Shown here in pieces: positions 7,254-15,741 of a DNA stretch of 37,812 bases. Location of the stretch: assembly GCA_022616415.1 (NCBI GenBank), contig JAKEEU010000301.1, positions 1 to 37,812 of the forward strand, read 5' to 3'. The notes under the pieces were generated by a model. That model ran no database searches. It was not told where the DNA came from and was given only the letters and a program-made list of their open reading frames with translations. The translations under genes and the position numbers were made by a program. The first letter of the stretch is position 1. Every line of letters begins with the position of its first letter. The DNA is from Candidatus Zhuqueibacterota bacterium (GTDB lineage: Bacteria > Zhuqueibacterota > Zhuqueibacteria > Zhuqueibacterales > Zhuqueibacteraceae).

Positions 7254-8666
7254 ATGATCAAGGAGATTTTTGATCGCACGTTGGCGGCAATAGGACTGCT
7301 CGTTGCCGCTCCCATGATTGCTCTGCTCGGCCTTCTGATCAAACTTGAGTCCAGTGGACCGGTTTTTTTCAAACATCCGCGCGTTGGCAAGAATGGCCGG
7401 CTCTTCCGGATGTACAAATTCCGCAAAATGCCGCATCGCCTGCACGCCGGACCCAAAATCAGCCCCAAACACGATCCGCGCCTGACGCGAGTCGGCAAGG
7501 TGATGGATCGCCTCAAGCTGGATGAGATTCCGCAGTTGTTCAATATTCTGAAAGGGGACATGAGCTTTGTGGGACCGCGGCCGGAAATCCCCGAAATCGT
7601 TAATCGCTACAATGCCGGGCAAAGAAAGATCCTGGCGGTAAAGCCCGGTCTCGTCGGCCCCAACCAGATCGTCTGGCGCAACGAAAAAAATCTGCTGCCG
7701 GATAATGTGAGCGACGTCGAAAGTTATTACGTTAAACACATCCTGCCGGAAAAACTGGCGAGAGATTTGCGCTACGTTGAAGAGGCTGATTTTTTTCTTG
7801 ATCTGAAGTATTTGGTGCTCGCGTTTGGGGCGACGATCTTCGAACCTCTCAAGCCCATCCATTTCATCCGCCGCAAGCGGGAAATTTTTCATCTGGCGTT
7901 CGACCTCGGGCTTTGCCTGCTCGCCTTCGCCGCCGCGCTGTTGATCAAGTATGATTTGCAGATTCGCCCCTCGTTGCTGCACCAAGCGTTTGGCGTCCTG
8001 CCGCTCCTCCTGTTCTGGCAAATGACGGCTTTCGTTTTTCTCGACGTTTACCAGCAAGTCTGGAAGTACGTCAGCCGGACAGACTTGCTGGTAATCACGA
8101 AAGCCGTCTTATTCGCCGCGGCGCTCACCGGTGCTATCACCTATCCGGTTTGGCGCCTGAAATTTCCGCTGTCCGTCTTGATTCTGTATGCGATTCTGTC
8201 CATCAGCTTTCTTTCCGGCGTACGGCTCGTGCAAGGTTATCTCAAGCCGGAACGCGCGCGCGCGAAAGGCCGGCATAAAAAGAAAATCATGATCTATGGC
8301 GCCAACGCCGAAGGCGAGCTGTTGCTGCGGCGGATTTTTGCCAATCTGGGGCCGAGTTGTTGCCCGATCGGATTTCTCGACGACGACCCGCAACAGCGCG
8401 GCGACAAAATCCACGGCTTGCCAGTGATGGGCAATTTCTCGGATCTGCCGCTGCTAAAAGAGCTTTATGGCATTGAAGAGATTTACATCGCGGCGGAGGA
8501 ACATACGAACGGCGATTTGCAGCGCCTGTTGGATATGTGTGGCGCGCTGCAAGTCAAGTGTCAATTTGTCGCTACTACGTTCTCGACGGAAAAAAGCCGC
8601 CTTCCCGATCTCATTCTGGGTGAAGGGCGCTTGGATATGAATACGCCAGTGGCTGCGGCCAGATAA
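7254..8666 (+). CDS. Phosphoglycosyl transferase fused to CapD/PglF-type N-terminal half
   Basis: This protein has 470 residues in two parts. Residues 1-205 are a monotopic phosphoglycosyl transferase that starts glycan assembly by moving a sugar-phosphate onto undecaprenyl phosphate. It has the re-entrant N-terminal helix, 'GPVFFKHPRVGKNG' (35-48), 'KFRKM' (55-59; usually KFRTM), the catalytic Asp90-Glu91 in 'LDEIPQL', and 'GDMSFVGPRP' (101-110). Residues 211-325 hold four membrane helices. Residues 344-450 are a Rossmann domain ('IMIYGANAEGE', 'GFLDDDP', 'IHGLPVMG') like the N-terminal half of CapD/PglF/WbpM proteins, but the SDR catalytic half is missing. In WbaP/WcaJ-type enzymes the membrane/Rossmann part comes first and the transferase last, so the order here is reversed. 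GGGAAG lies about 10 bases before the ATG. Confidence 0.88.
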   Translation: MIKEIFDRTLAAIGLLVAAPMIALLGLLIKLESSGPVFFKHPRVGKNGRLFRMYKFRKMPHRLHAGPKISPKHDPRLTRVGKVMDRLKLDEIPQLFNILKGDMSFVGPRPEIPEIVNRYNAGQRKILAVKPGLVGPNQIVWRNEKNLLPDNVSDVESYYVKHILPEKLARDLRYVEEADFFLDLKYLVLAFGATIFEPLKPIHFIRRKREIFHLAFDLGLCLLAFAAALLIKYDLQIRPSLLHQAFGVLPLLLFWQMTAFVFLDVYQQVWKYVSRTDLLVITKAVLFAAALTGAITYPVWRLKFPLSVLILYAILSISFLSGVRLVQGYLKPERARAKGRHKKKIMIYGANAEGELLLRRIFANLGPSCCPIGFLDDDPQQRGDKIHGLPVMGNFSDLPLLKELYGIEEIYIAAEEHTNGDLQRLLDMCGALQVKCQFVATTFSTEKSRLPDLILGEGRLDMNTPVAAAR

Positions 8667-8735
8667 TTTTTGCCGAGGCGGCAGAAGGTTGATGGCATTT
8701 CCTTTTGAACTAACTTATGCGAAGGCATGTGCGAC

Positions 8736-9230
8736 ATGAACAGCAATCGAGTCACGATCTCGCTGATTTTTTTACTGGCGGCCGGCGGCGCTTTGGCCCA
8801 GGAAGTTCCGGAACAGCTTCGCGAACGCGTCGGCGCTTCGAGATATTATATTGGGAAAGAAGATGAATTGTTGATCCCCGTCAATATACTGGGGTTTGTC
8901 AACAAGCCCGGGCAATACATGGTGCCCAATGCAACCGATGTCGTTGCGCTGACGGCGTTCGCCGGAGGATTTAAAGATGACGCCAAGCTCAACAACGTCA
9001 AGATTCTGCGCGGCATCGCGATGAATGGCCAACCGCATGTTCTGAAAGTCGATTTGAAGAAATACTTTGCGACCGGCAGGCGCGCGTTGCTGCCCCGGCT
9101 GATGCCGGACGATACCATTATTGTCTCCGGCTCACGCACCGTGACGTTCAAAAAAGCTTTGGATTTTGCCGCCCGCCTCACCGTCCTGGCGCAGATTTAT
9201 TTTTATCTGCAAGTGGCGAAAAACCGCTAG
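8736..9230 (+). CDS. SLBB-domain periplasmic protein, export accessory
   Basis: This is a small exported protein of about 164 residues. A signal peptide ends near 'GALAQ'. It is followed by one SLBB (soluble ligand-binding beta-grasp) domain, seen in 'ILGFVNKPGQYMVP', 'TAFAGGFKDDAKLNNVKILR' and 'LMPDDTIIVSG', and then a hydrophobic C-terminal segment (about 140-158). Full Wza-type export proteins have an N-terminal polysaccharide-export domain before the SLBB repeats; that domain is absent. It may partner the BY-kinase in the periplasm or work with an export porin encoded elsewhere. The start at 8736 is preferred because GAAGG lies 10 bases upstream; the ATG at 8727 is only one base from it. 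Confidence 0.75.
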   Translation: MNSNRVTISLIFLLAAGGALAQEVPEQLRERVGASRYYIGKEDELLIPVNILGFVNKPGQYMVPNATDVVALTAFAGGFKDDAKLNNVKILRGIAMNGQPHVLKVDLKKYFATGRRALLPRLMPDDTIIVSGSRTVTFKKALDFAARLTVLAQIYFYLQVAKNR

Positions 9231-9279
9231 AAGATAAAAAAGATAAAAAGATGGGCTATTCAATATAAGGAAAGTTGCC

Positions 9280-10050
9280 ATGAAAGTCGCTATTCTTGCC
9301 GGAGGCGTTGGCACCCGTCTCGTTGAGGAGACTGAGGTGAAGCCGAAGCCGATGGTGGAAATCGGCGGGCAGCCGATTCTATGGCACATTATGATGCACT
9401 ACGCGCATTACGGCTTCAAACGTTTCGTGATTGCGCTTGGTTATCGGGGTGAAGTGATCAAGAAATACATGGTGGATTATTGCCCGGTACACAGCAACCT
9501 GACGGTGAATTTGAGAACCGGCGAGGTGAAAATTCACGACGGCGTCAAGCCGGATTGGGTCGTCGAACTGGTGGATACCGGTATTCCAACGTTTACCGGG
9601 GGTCGCATCAAGCGCCTTGCCCGCTATTTAGGAAATGAGACGTTTATGCTGACCTGGGGCGACGGCGTTTCCGACGTGAATTTGCACGAGCTTCTGACAT
9701 TCCATCGCTCGCATGGCAAGCTTGCCACTTTAACGGCGGTTCGTCCGCCGGCGCGTTTTGGCCATCTTGACCTGAGGGGGGATCGGGTGAGGGAGTTCTC
9801 GGAAAAATCGCAAACGCGGGAAGGCTGGATCAATGGCGCATTCTTTGTGCTTGAGCCGGGTATTTTTGATTATATCGATGGCGACGACTCGCAGTGGGAA
9901 AGAGAGCCATTGGAACGATTGGCCCACGACGGACAACTGATGGCGTACCACCATACTTCTTTCTGGCAATGTATGGACACCTTGCGCGACAAACGACTGT
10001 TGGAAAATCTTTGGCAGAGCGGCAATCCGCCGTGGAAAATATGGAAATAA
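9280..10050 (+). CDS. rfbF: Glucose-1-phosphate cytidylyltransferase (RfbF)
   Basis: This enzyme makes CDP-glucose from CTP and glucose-1-phosphate, the entry to CDP-deoxysugars. It is 256 residues long, a normal length. The family signature is clear: 'ILAGGVGTRLVEET' (5-18), 'KPKPMVEIGGQPILWHIM' (22-39), 'GYRGEVIKKY' and 'LTWGDGVSDV', with a C-terminal 'FWQCMDTLRDK'. AAGGAAAG sits a few bases upstream of the ATG. The next gene begins 3 bases after the stop. The CDP-glucose 4,6-dehydratase (RfbG) and 3-dehydratase (RfbH) that usually accompany it are not in the window. Confidence 0.94.
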   Translation: MKVAILAGGVGTRLVEETEVKPKPMVEIGGQPILWHIMMHYAHYGFKRFVIALGYRGEVIKKYMVDYCPVHSNLTVNLRTGEVKIHDGVKPDWVVELVDTGIPTFTGGRIKRLARYLGNETFMLTWGDGVSDVNLHELLTFHRSHGKLATLTAVRPPARFGHLDLRGDRVREFSEKSQTREGWINGAFFVLEPGIFDYIDGDDSQWEREPLERLAHDGQLMAYHHTSFWQCMDTLRDKRLLENLWQSGNPPWKIWK

Positions 10051-10053
10051 GCC

Positions 10054-11133
10054 ATGCGCATCTTAGTAACCGGACATCGAGGATATATCGGCGCAGTGAT
10101 GGCGCCGATGTTGCGAGCCGCAGGACACGAAGTCATCGGACTCGATAGCGATCTTTTCGCTCATTGCACTTTTGGAAATGATCTCGCGCCGATTCCCTTG
10201 CTGCGAAAAGACATTCGCGAGGTGCGATTATCTGATCTGGAAGGGTTTGACGCGGTCGTGCACCTCGCCGGCCTGTCGAATGATCCACTGGGTGATTTGG
10301 ATCCGTCTTTGACTGATGAAATAAATCATCTCGCCTCCGTGCGGTTGGCAAAATTGGCTAAGGCAGCCCGAGTCCCGCGGTTTCTCTTTTCGTCGTCGTG
10401 CAGCGTCTATGGCGCCGCCGGTGAAGTGATGGTAGACGAGACGGCGGAATTCTCTCCGGTAACACCGTATGGCCTCTCGAAAGTGCGGGTTGAGCGGGAG
10501 GTAACAAAGCTGGCCGGCTCTCGCTTTAGTCCGACTTTTCTTCGCAATGCCACGGCTTATGGAGTGTCTCCACGCTTGCGCTTTGATTTGGTGCTCAACA
10601 ATCTGGCGGCATGGGCTTTTACTACCGGCAAGGTTCATATCAAGAGCGACGGCACACCCTGGCGTCCAATCGTTCATATCGAAGACATCGCCGCCGCGTT
10701 TCTTGCCGTGCTTGAGGCGCCTCGGGAGTTGGTGCACAATCAGGCGTTCAACGTCGGCATCACTGAAGAGAACTACCGTGTCCATGAGCTGGCAGAGATC
10801 GTGCAAGCGACGGTTCCGGGCTGCAAACTTGAATATGCCAAGGATGCCGGACCGGATAAACGCTGCTATCGGGTTGACTTTGGAAAATTGGCGCGAATGC
10901 TGCCGGCTTTCAAACCGCAATGGAGCGCCCGGCGCGGCGCACGACAATTATGCCAAGCTTATCGAAAAGTCGGGTTGTCTTTAGATGACTTTGAAGGGCC
11001 GCGCTACAAGCGCATCGACCACATAAAAATGCTCCTAAGAACCGGCCGCTTGGACGCCACGCTGCGCTGGCGCAAGGAAACACCGAGGTTTAAAATAAAG
11101 AGCGAATCGTATGCAGAACGAATCCAAGTTTAG
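10054..11133 (+). CDS. NAD-dependent epimerase/dehydratase (SDR)
   Basis: This is an extended SDR of 359 residues acting on a nucleotide sugar. It has the cofactor loop 'TGHRGYIG' (6-13), 'VVHLAGLSNDP', a Ser-rich 'FSSSCSVYG' and catalytic Tyr139/Lys143 in 'YGLSK'. 'VHIEDIA' is the usual substrate-region motif. It does not look like RfbG. Between a cytidylyltransferase and C-methyltransferases it could act as a 4-ketoreductase, an epimerase or a dehydratase; the sequence does not decide. Its stop lies 23 bases inside the next gene, so the two are translationally coupled. Confidence 0.83.
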   Translation: MRILVTGHRGYIGAVMAPMLRAAGHEVIGLDSDLFAHCTFGNDLAPIPLLRKDIREVRLSDLEGFDAVVHLAGLSNDPLGDLDPSLTDEINHLASVRLAKLAKAARVPRFLFSSSCSVYGAAGEVMVDETAEFSPVTPYGLSKVRVEREVTKLAGSRFSPTFLRNATAYGVSPRLRFDLVLNNLAAWAFTTGKVHIKSDGTPWRPIVHIEDIAAAFLAVLEAPRELVHNQAFNVGITEENYRVHELAEIVQATVPGCKLEYAKDAGPDKRCYRVDFGKLARMLPAFKPQWSARRGARQLCQAYRKVGLSLDDFEGPRYKRIDHIKMLLRTGRLDATLRWRKETPRFKIKSESYAERIQV

Positions 11134-12343
11134 TTGCCGCTCGTGCAGACATAAAGATGCCAGGTTGATTTTGTCTTTTGGCGCAACGCCGTTGGCGGAT
11201 CGTTTGCTTACCGCCGAACAGTTGGCGCAACCGGAGTTAACGGCCCCGCTCGATCTGGCATTTTGTCCAAACTGCGGGCTCGTGCAGATTACTGAAACCG
11301 TGCCTCCGGAAATTCTTTTTGGCGAGGATTATCCTTATTTCTCTTCCGTCTCTCCCGCGCTCCTGCAGCATTCCCGCGAGAACGCCGAAGAGTTGATCCG
11401 GTCGAGAAAACTCGATGCTGATAGCTTCGTCATTGAGATCGCCAGCAATGACGGCTACATGCTGAGAAATTTTGCCGAGGCCGGCATTCCGGTGCTGGGC
11501 ATCGATCCGGCCAAAGCACCTGCTGCAGCCGCCCAAAAAGCAGATGTTCCAACGCTCTGCGCGTTTTTCAACCGCCGGCTTGCTTTTCAGCTGCGCAAGG
11601 AAGGGCGGCGGGCGGAGGTGGTCATTGCGAACAATGTTTTGGCTCACGTTCCGGAGCTGAACGGATTTGTCGAAGGCATTAAAATCATTTTGAAGGATAC
11701 CGGGGTGGCGGTTCTCGAAGTGCCTTACGTTGTCGATCTCATGGCGAACGGTGAATTCGATACCATCTATCATCAACACCTCTGCTATTTTTCCGTTACC
11801 GCCTTGAATCGGTTGTTCAGACGGCATGCATTATTTCTAAACGACGTTCGCCCTCTCTCGATCCATGGCGGCTCGTTACGCTTATTCGTGGAGCGTCACG
11901 AAGCCGTGCGTGAATCCGTGCAAATTCTTTTGCAAGAAGAAGCAAGGCAAGGTGTGGATCAGATGGCCTACTATTTTGATTTTGCCGATCGCGTGCAACA
12001 AATACGGAATGCGCTGATGGATATGCTATGGACGTTGAAACAAAAAGGGAAAAAGATTGCAGCCTATGGCGCCGCGGCGAAGGCCACGACCTTGTTGAGC
12101 TATTGCGGGATTGATAACAAGCTCGTGGATTATGTGGTTGACCTGAACCACTTCAAACATGGCCGTTACATGGGCGGCAATCATTTGCCGATCTTCCCGC
12201 CGCCAAAATTGGCGGAAGAAATGCCGGATTACGTTTTGCTTCTCGCCTGGAACTTTGCCGAAGAGATCTTGCAGCAACAACAGGCCTATCGGCAAAGAGG
12301 CGGCAAATTTATTATTCCGATTCCGCAGCCACAAATTGTGTGA
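11111..12343 (+). CDS. TylC3-type sugar C-methyltransferase
   Basis: This is a SAM-dependent methyltransferase of 410 residues with the three-part layout of NDP-sugar 3-C-methyltransferases. An N-terminal zinc site has C9/C12 and C52/C55. A central Rossmann domain has the SAM loop 'IEIASNDGYML' (about 107-117). A C-terminal domain has 'AAYGAAAKATTLL' and 'VDLNHFKHGRYMGG'. Such enzymes add a methyl group to carbon 3 of a 4-keto deoxysugar, giving branched sugars. The motif usually written YHEH reads Y-H-Q-H at 220-223. In the TcaB9 enzyme the equivalent Glu is part of the proposed active site, so the Gln deserves attention. It overlaps the SDR gene upstream. Confidence 0.86.
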   Translation: MQNESKFSCRSCRHKDARLILSFGATPLADRLLTAEQLAQPELTAPLDLAFCPNCGLVQITETVPPEILFGEDYPYFSSVSPALLQHSRENAEELIRSRKLDADSFVIEIASNDGYMLRNFAEAGIPVLGIDPAKAPAAAAQKADVPTLCAFFNRRLAFQLRKEGRRAEVVIANNVLAHVPELNGFVEGIKIILKDTGVAVLEVPYVVDLMANGEFDTIYHQHLCYFSVTALNRLFRRHALFLNDVRPLSIHGGSLRLFVERHEAVRESVQILLQEEARQGVDQMAYYFDFADRVQQIRNALMDMLWTLKQKGKKIAAYGAAAKATTLLSYCGIDNKLVDYVVDLNHFKHGRYMGGNHLPIFPPPKLAEEMPDYVLLLAWNFAEEILQQQQAYRQRGGKFIIPIPQPQIV

Positions 12344-12352
12344 GTTCGCTCT

Positions 12353-13552
12353 ATGCTGATTGAAAACGACAACACGTCGAGAAACTGTTGCCTGAGCTGT
12401 GGCGCGCCAGGGCTGGCGCCTTTTTACGAAGCGAGGAATGTCCCCGTTCACAGTTGCGTGCTGCTGCCGACCGAACAGGAGGCGCTGCAATTCCCTCGCG
12501 GCGACGTCGTGTTGGGATTTTGCGGACAATGCGGTTTTATCTCGAACCTTGCCTTTGATTCCACGGGTCAGAACTATTCGTCGGTTTATGAGGATCAACA
12601 ATGTTTCTCGCCGACTTTCAATGCGTTTGCGCGAGACCTGGCCGTGCGCCTGGTTCGCAAATATAATTTGTATGAAAAAGATCTCATCGAAATTGGTTGC
12701 GGCAAGGGAGATTTCTTGTTGTCGCTTTGCGAACTGGGGCACAATCGCGGTGTTGGGATCGACCCGGCTTTTCGCCAGGAACGCGTCCGCAGTGAGGCCG
12801 CCGATCGTGTGACGTTCATTCAAGATTATTACTCCGCACGCTATGCGGGTTGTCGCGGCGAATTCGTCTGTTGCCGCCACACCTTGGAACATATTCACCT
12901 CGTGGCGGAGTTTGTGAGCACGGTGCGCCACGCCGTTGACGATCGTCGGGATACAATCGTCTTTTTCGAGCTCCCCGAGGTGACGCGCGTCTTGCGGGAG
13001 TTGGCCTTCTGGGACATCTACTATGAACATTGCTCTTATTTCAGTCCCGGTTCGCTCGCACGCTTGTTTCGAGCATGCGGCTTTGAGGTGGTCGATCTGG
13101 GGCGCGATTTTGGCGATCAATATTTGCTCATCGAGGCCAGACCGGTAAGTATCCAATCAGAGAAGCCGCATTCCGCGGAAGAAACGGTCGCGCAAATGGC
13201 GGCGGCGGTGCAATATTTTTCCAACCATTGCCGCGATCGCATGAGCCAGTGGCGCAGAAAACTGCAGCAATTTTATGAACAGCGGCAGCGCGTCGCGGTG
13301 TGGGGATCGGGCTCCAAATGTGTGGCTTTCTTGACCAGTCTCGGCCTCAAGGATGAAATCGAATGCATCGTCGATATCAATCCCCATCGCCATGGCAAGT
13401 TCATCCCTGGTGTTGGGAAGCAAATCATGCCGCCGGACCATCTCAAGACCGTCCAGCCGGATGTCGTCGTTGTCATGAATTCGATCTACCGTGATGAAAT
13501 TCGACGCATGCTGGAGAAAATGAAGCTTATTCCGGAAGTCGTTTCACTTTGA
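12353..13552 (+). CDS. Zinc-site SAM methyltransferase, tandem paralog A
   Basis: This is a 399-residue methyltransferase of the same general layout as its upstream neighbour but a distinct subtype. It has C13/C16 and a second CxxC ('FCGQCGF'), SAM loop 'IEIGCGKGDFLLSL', a 'CRHTLEHI' motif and 'YYEHCSYFS' with Glu225-His226. The C-terminal domain reads 'VAVWGSGSKCVAFL' and 'VDINPHRHGKFIPG'. It is clearly paralogous to the next gene along its whole length, so the pair arose by duplication. The substrate is probably a sugar nucleotide or glycan-bound sugar. It begins 9 bases after the previous stop. Confidence 0.83.
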   Translation: MLIENDNTSRNCCLSCGAPGLAPFYEARNVPVHSCVLLPTEQEALQFPRGDVVLGFCGQCGFISNLAFDSTGQNYSSVYEDQQCFSPTFNAFARDLAVRLVRKYNLYEKDLIEIGCGKGDFLLSLCELGHNRGVGIDPAFRQERVRSEAADRVTFIQDYYSARYAGCRGEFVCCRHTLEHIHLVAEFVSTVRHAVDDRRDTIVFFELPEVTRVLRELAFWDIYYEHCSYFSPGSLARLFRACGFEVVDLGRDFGDQYLLIEARPVSIQSEKPHSAEETVAQMAAAVQYFSNHCRDRMSQWRRKLQQFYEQRQRVAVWGSGSKCVAFLTSLGLKDEIECIVDINPHRHGKFIPGVGKQIMPPDHLKTVQPDVVVVMNSIYRDEIRRMLEKMKLIPEVVSL

Positions 13553-13560
13553 TTGAGTGA

Positions 13561-14754
13561 ATGAAAATGCACACACCGCCAACAAAGCGCTGCCCCGTCT
13601 GTGCTTCAACACGGGTGGAAGTGTTTTTTGAGTTGTTGGAGGTTCCGGCCCTTTGCAATCTTCTGTGGCGAAGCCGCAAGGCGGCGCGGCAATGTCCTCG
13701 AGGCGACATCAAGCTGGCTTTCTGCCACGCGTGCAGTTTCATATCGAATGTGGCGTTTGACCCAACTCGTCTCGAATACACGCAGGCTTATGAAAACTCG
13801 CTGCATTTCTCGCCGCTCTTTCAAAACTACGCGCGCTCGTTGGCAGCTCGTTTGGTCGAGCGCTACAATTTGCGTGACAGGGACATCATCGAGATCGGCT
13901 GCGGCCAAGGCGATTTCCTGTCGTTGCTCTGCGCGCTTGGCAACAATAGAGGGGTGGGATTCGACCCCAGCTATGCCGGACCGACGGAATCTCCTCAGGC
14001 GACGCCTCGAGTCAAATTCATTCAGGATTTTTACTCGGAACGCTACGCTGGCTATCACGGCGATTTCATTTGTTGTCGCCACACGTTGGAGCATATTCAG
14101 AATCCGGCGACCATTCTTAACACCCTACGCCGGGCAATTGGGGATCGCTTGAATACGGTCGTGTTCTTTGAAGTGCCCAATGCGCTTCACACTTTTCGCT
14201 GCCGCGCCATCTGGGACATTATTTACGAGCACTGTTCTTATTTCGCCCCGGGCTCTTTGCGACGCAACTTTTCGACCTGTGGTTTTCGTACGGCATCGCT
14301 TACTGAGGAGTTTGCCGGCCAGTTTCTGTGCATAGAAGCGCTGCCCGCGGAAAGAACGACGGAGCTGGGTTGCGATCCTCCTAATGAGGCTGAACGACTC
14401 GCTGATGATATTGCCTCCTTTGCCGCTAATTTTCAAAACGAGGCTGAACGATGGCGAAAACTATTGGAACAGCTAAGAAGGCTCATGCGGCGCATCGTGG
14501 TATGGGGAGCCGGCTCGAAGGGCGTTACCTTCTTGAACATCCTTGGGATTCAGGATGAAATCGAGTATGTCGTCGATATTAACCCTCGCAAGCAGGACAT
14601 GTACGTGGCAGGAACCGGCCAGCGTATTGTGGCGCCCGAGTTTCTGCGGCGCTATCGGCCTGAGATGGTGATGGTAATGAACCCAATCTATAAAAATGAA
14701 ATTCGGCAGATTGTTGATGACCTTGGGCTGGCCACGGAGTTTTTTTATGTCTGA
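13561..14754 (+). CDS. Zinc-site SAM methyltransferase, tandem paralog B
   Basis: This 397-residue protein is the second copy of the tandem pair. The features match paralog A in order: two CxxC pairs near the N-terminus ('CPVC', 'FCHACSF'), 'IEIGCGQGDFLSLL', 'CRHTLEHI', 'IYEHCSYFA' (Glu223-His224), then 'IVVWGAGSKGVTFL' and 'VDINPRKQDMYVAG'. Both copies keep their catalytic-looking residues and have diverged, so they may methylate different positions or different sugars. It begins 8 bases after paralog A, and the ABC transporter genes follow. Confidence 0.83.
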   Translation: MKMHTPPTKRCPVCASTRVEVFFELLEVPALCNLLWRSRKAARQCPRGDIKLAFCHACSFISNVAFDPTRLEYTQAYENSLHFSPLFQNYARSLAARLVERYNLRDRDIIEIGCGQGDFLSLLCALGNNRGVGFDPSYAGPTESPQATPRVKFIQDFYSERYAGYHGDFICCRHTLEHIQNPATILNTLRRAIGDRLNTVVFFEVPNALHTFRCRAIWDIIYEHCSYFAPGSLRRNFSTCGFRTASLTEEFAGQFLCIEALPAERTTELGCDPPNEAERLADDIASFAANFQNEAERWRKLLEQLRRLMRRIVVWGAGSKGVTFLNILGIQDEIEYVVDINPRKQDMYVAGTGQRIVAPEFLRRYRPEMVMVMNPIYKNEIRQIVDDLGLATEFFYV

Positions 14755-14817
14755 CGAAATTATAAGGAGTGTCCTGCTGGCGCTCATAACACATTGGCTT
14801 TTATCGAGGGTATCAAA

Positions 14818-15708
14818 GTGCAAACCAATATTCTACATCATGAACACCGCTTGGCAACGGCCGATTCGCTGGCTTTGCGCTTGAACAATCATCCGAAAAT
14901 TATTATCAAACCCTCACGAGGATGGGTTTCGCTCAAGCTCCACGAGCTGTGGGAATACCGGGAGCTGCTCTATTTTCTCACCTGGCGAGATATCAAAGTA
15001 CGCTATAAGCAGACGGTTCTAGGTGCAGCCTGGGCAATCATTCAGCCCTTTTTTACGATGGTGGTTTTCAGCCTGTTTTTTGGGAGACTGGCAAAAATTC
15101 CCTCTGATGGTATTCCCTATCCCATTTTCAGTTATGCGGCTTTGGTGCCGTGGCACTTCTTCGCTCATGGCCTGAGCCAATCAGCAAGCAGTTTAGTAAC
15201 AGATTCCAGGCTTGTCACGAAAATCTACTTTCCTCGCCTCATCATACCCATTTCCACCGTACTTTCCGGGGTAGTAGATTTTGCCCTGGCATTCATCGTG
15301 CTTGTGGTGATGATGCTGTTTTATGGCATCATACCTACAATAAACGTATTCTGGTTGCCGCTCTTTTTGTTGCTCGCATTAAGCACGGCCTTAGGGGCAG
15401 GGTTGTGGTTTTCAGCCATGAATGTTCAGTTTCGCGATGTCCGGTATGCCATTCCTTTTGTTGTCCAGTTTTGGCTGTTTGCTACGCCTATTGCCTATCC
15501 CAGCAGCCTATTGTCAGAACCTTGGCGGAGTATTTATGGAATTAACCCCATGGTCGGTGTCGTAGAGGGTTTTCGTTGGGCTTTGTTGGGAATAGATACA
15601 GCCCCGGGGCCAATTATCGTTGTTTCTTCTTTGGTATCATTGATACTATTGGTTACCGGGGCGTTCTACTTCCGTCGTTTGGAAAAGACATTTGCGGATG
15701 TAATTTGA
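14818..15708 (+). CDS. wzm: ABC-2 polysaccharide export permease (Wzm)
   Basis: This is the membrane subunit of an ABC transporter that exports lipid-linked polysaccharide, about 296 residues. After a cytosolic N-terminal stretch it shows the family marks 'LLYFLTWRDIKVRYKQT', 'GAAWAIIQPFFTM' and 'VPWHFFAHGL', and about six hydrophobic segments. 'NVQFRDVRYAIPFVVQFW' and 'NPMVGVVEGFRW' near the C-terminus are also typical. The GTG at 14818 has GAGGG 7 bases upstream and is preferred to the TTG at 14794. The ATPase gene follows after 33 bases. Confidence 0.92.
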   Translation: MQTNILHHEHRLATADSLALRLNNHPKIIIKPSRGWVSLKLHELWEYRELLYFLTWRDIKVRYKQTVLGAAWAIIQPFFTMVVFSLFFGRLAKIPSDGIPYPIFSYAALVPWHFFAHGLSQSASSLVTDSRLVTKIYFPRLIIPISTVLSGVVDFALAFIVLVVMMLFYGIIPTINVFWLPLFLLLALSTALGAGLWFSAMNVQFRDVRYAIPFVVQFWLFATPIAYPSSLLSEPWRSIYGINPMVGVVEGFRWALLGIDTAPGPIIVVSSLVSLILLVTGAFYFRRLEKTFADVI

Positions 15709-15741
15709 GAAGAGTGCCTTTGATTAATCTATAGGTATGGT

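Noticed and set aside
7167..8057. 296-codon minus-strand frame
   Set aside because: Antisense to the phosphoglycosyl transferase; composition follows the opposite strand's codons.
12026..13156. 376-codon minus-strand frame
   Set aside because: Antisense to two methyltransferase genes with intact motifs; no ribosome-binding site or domain.
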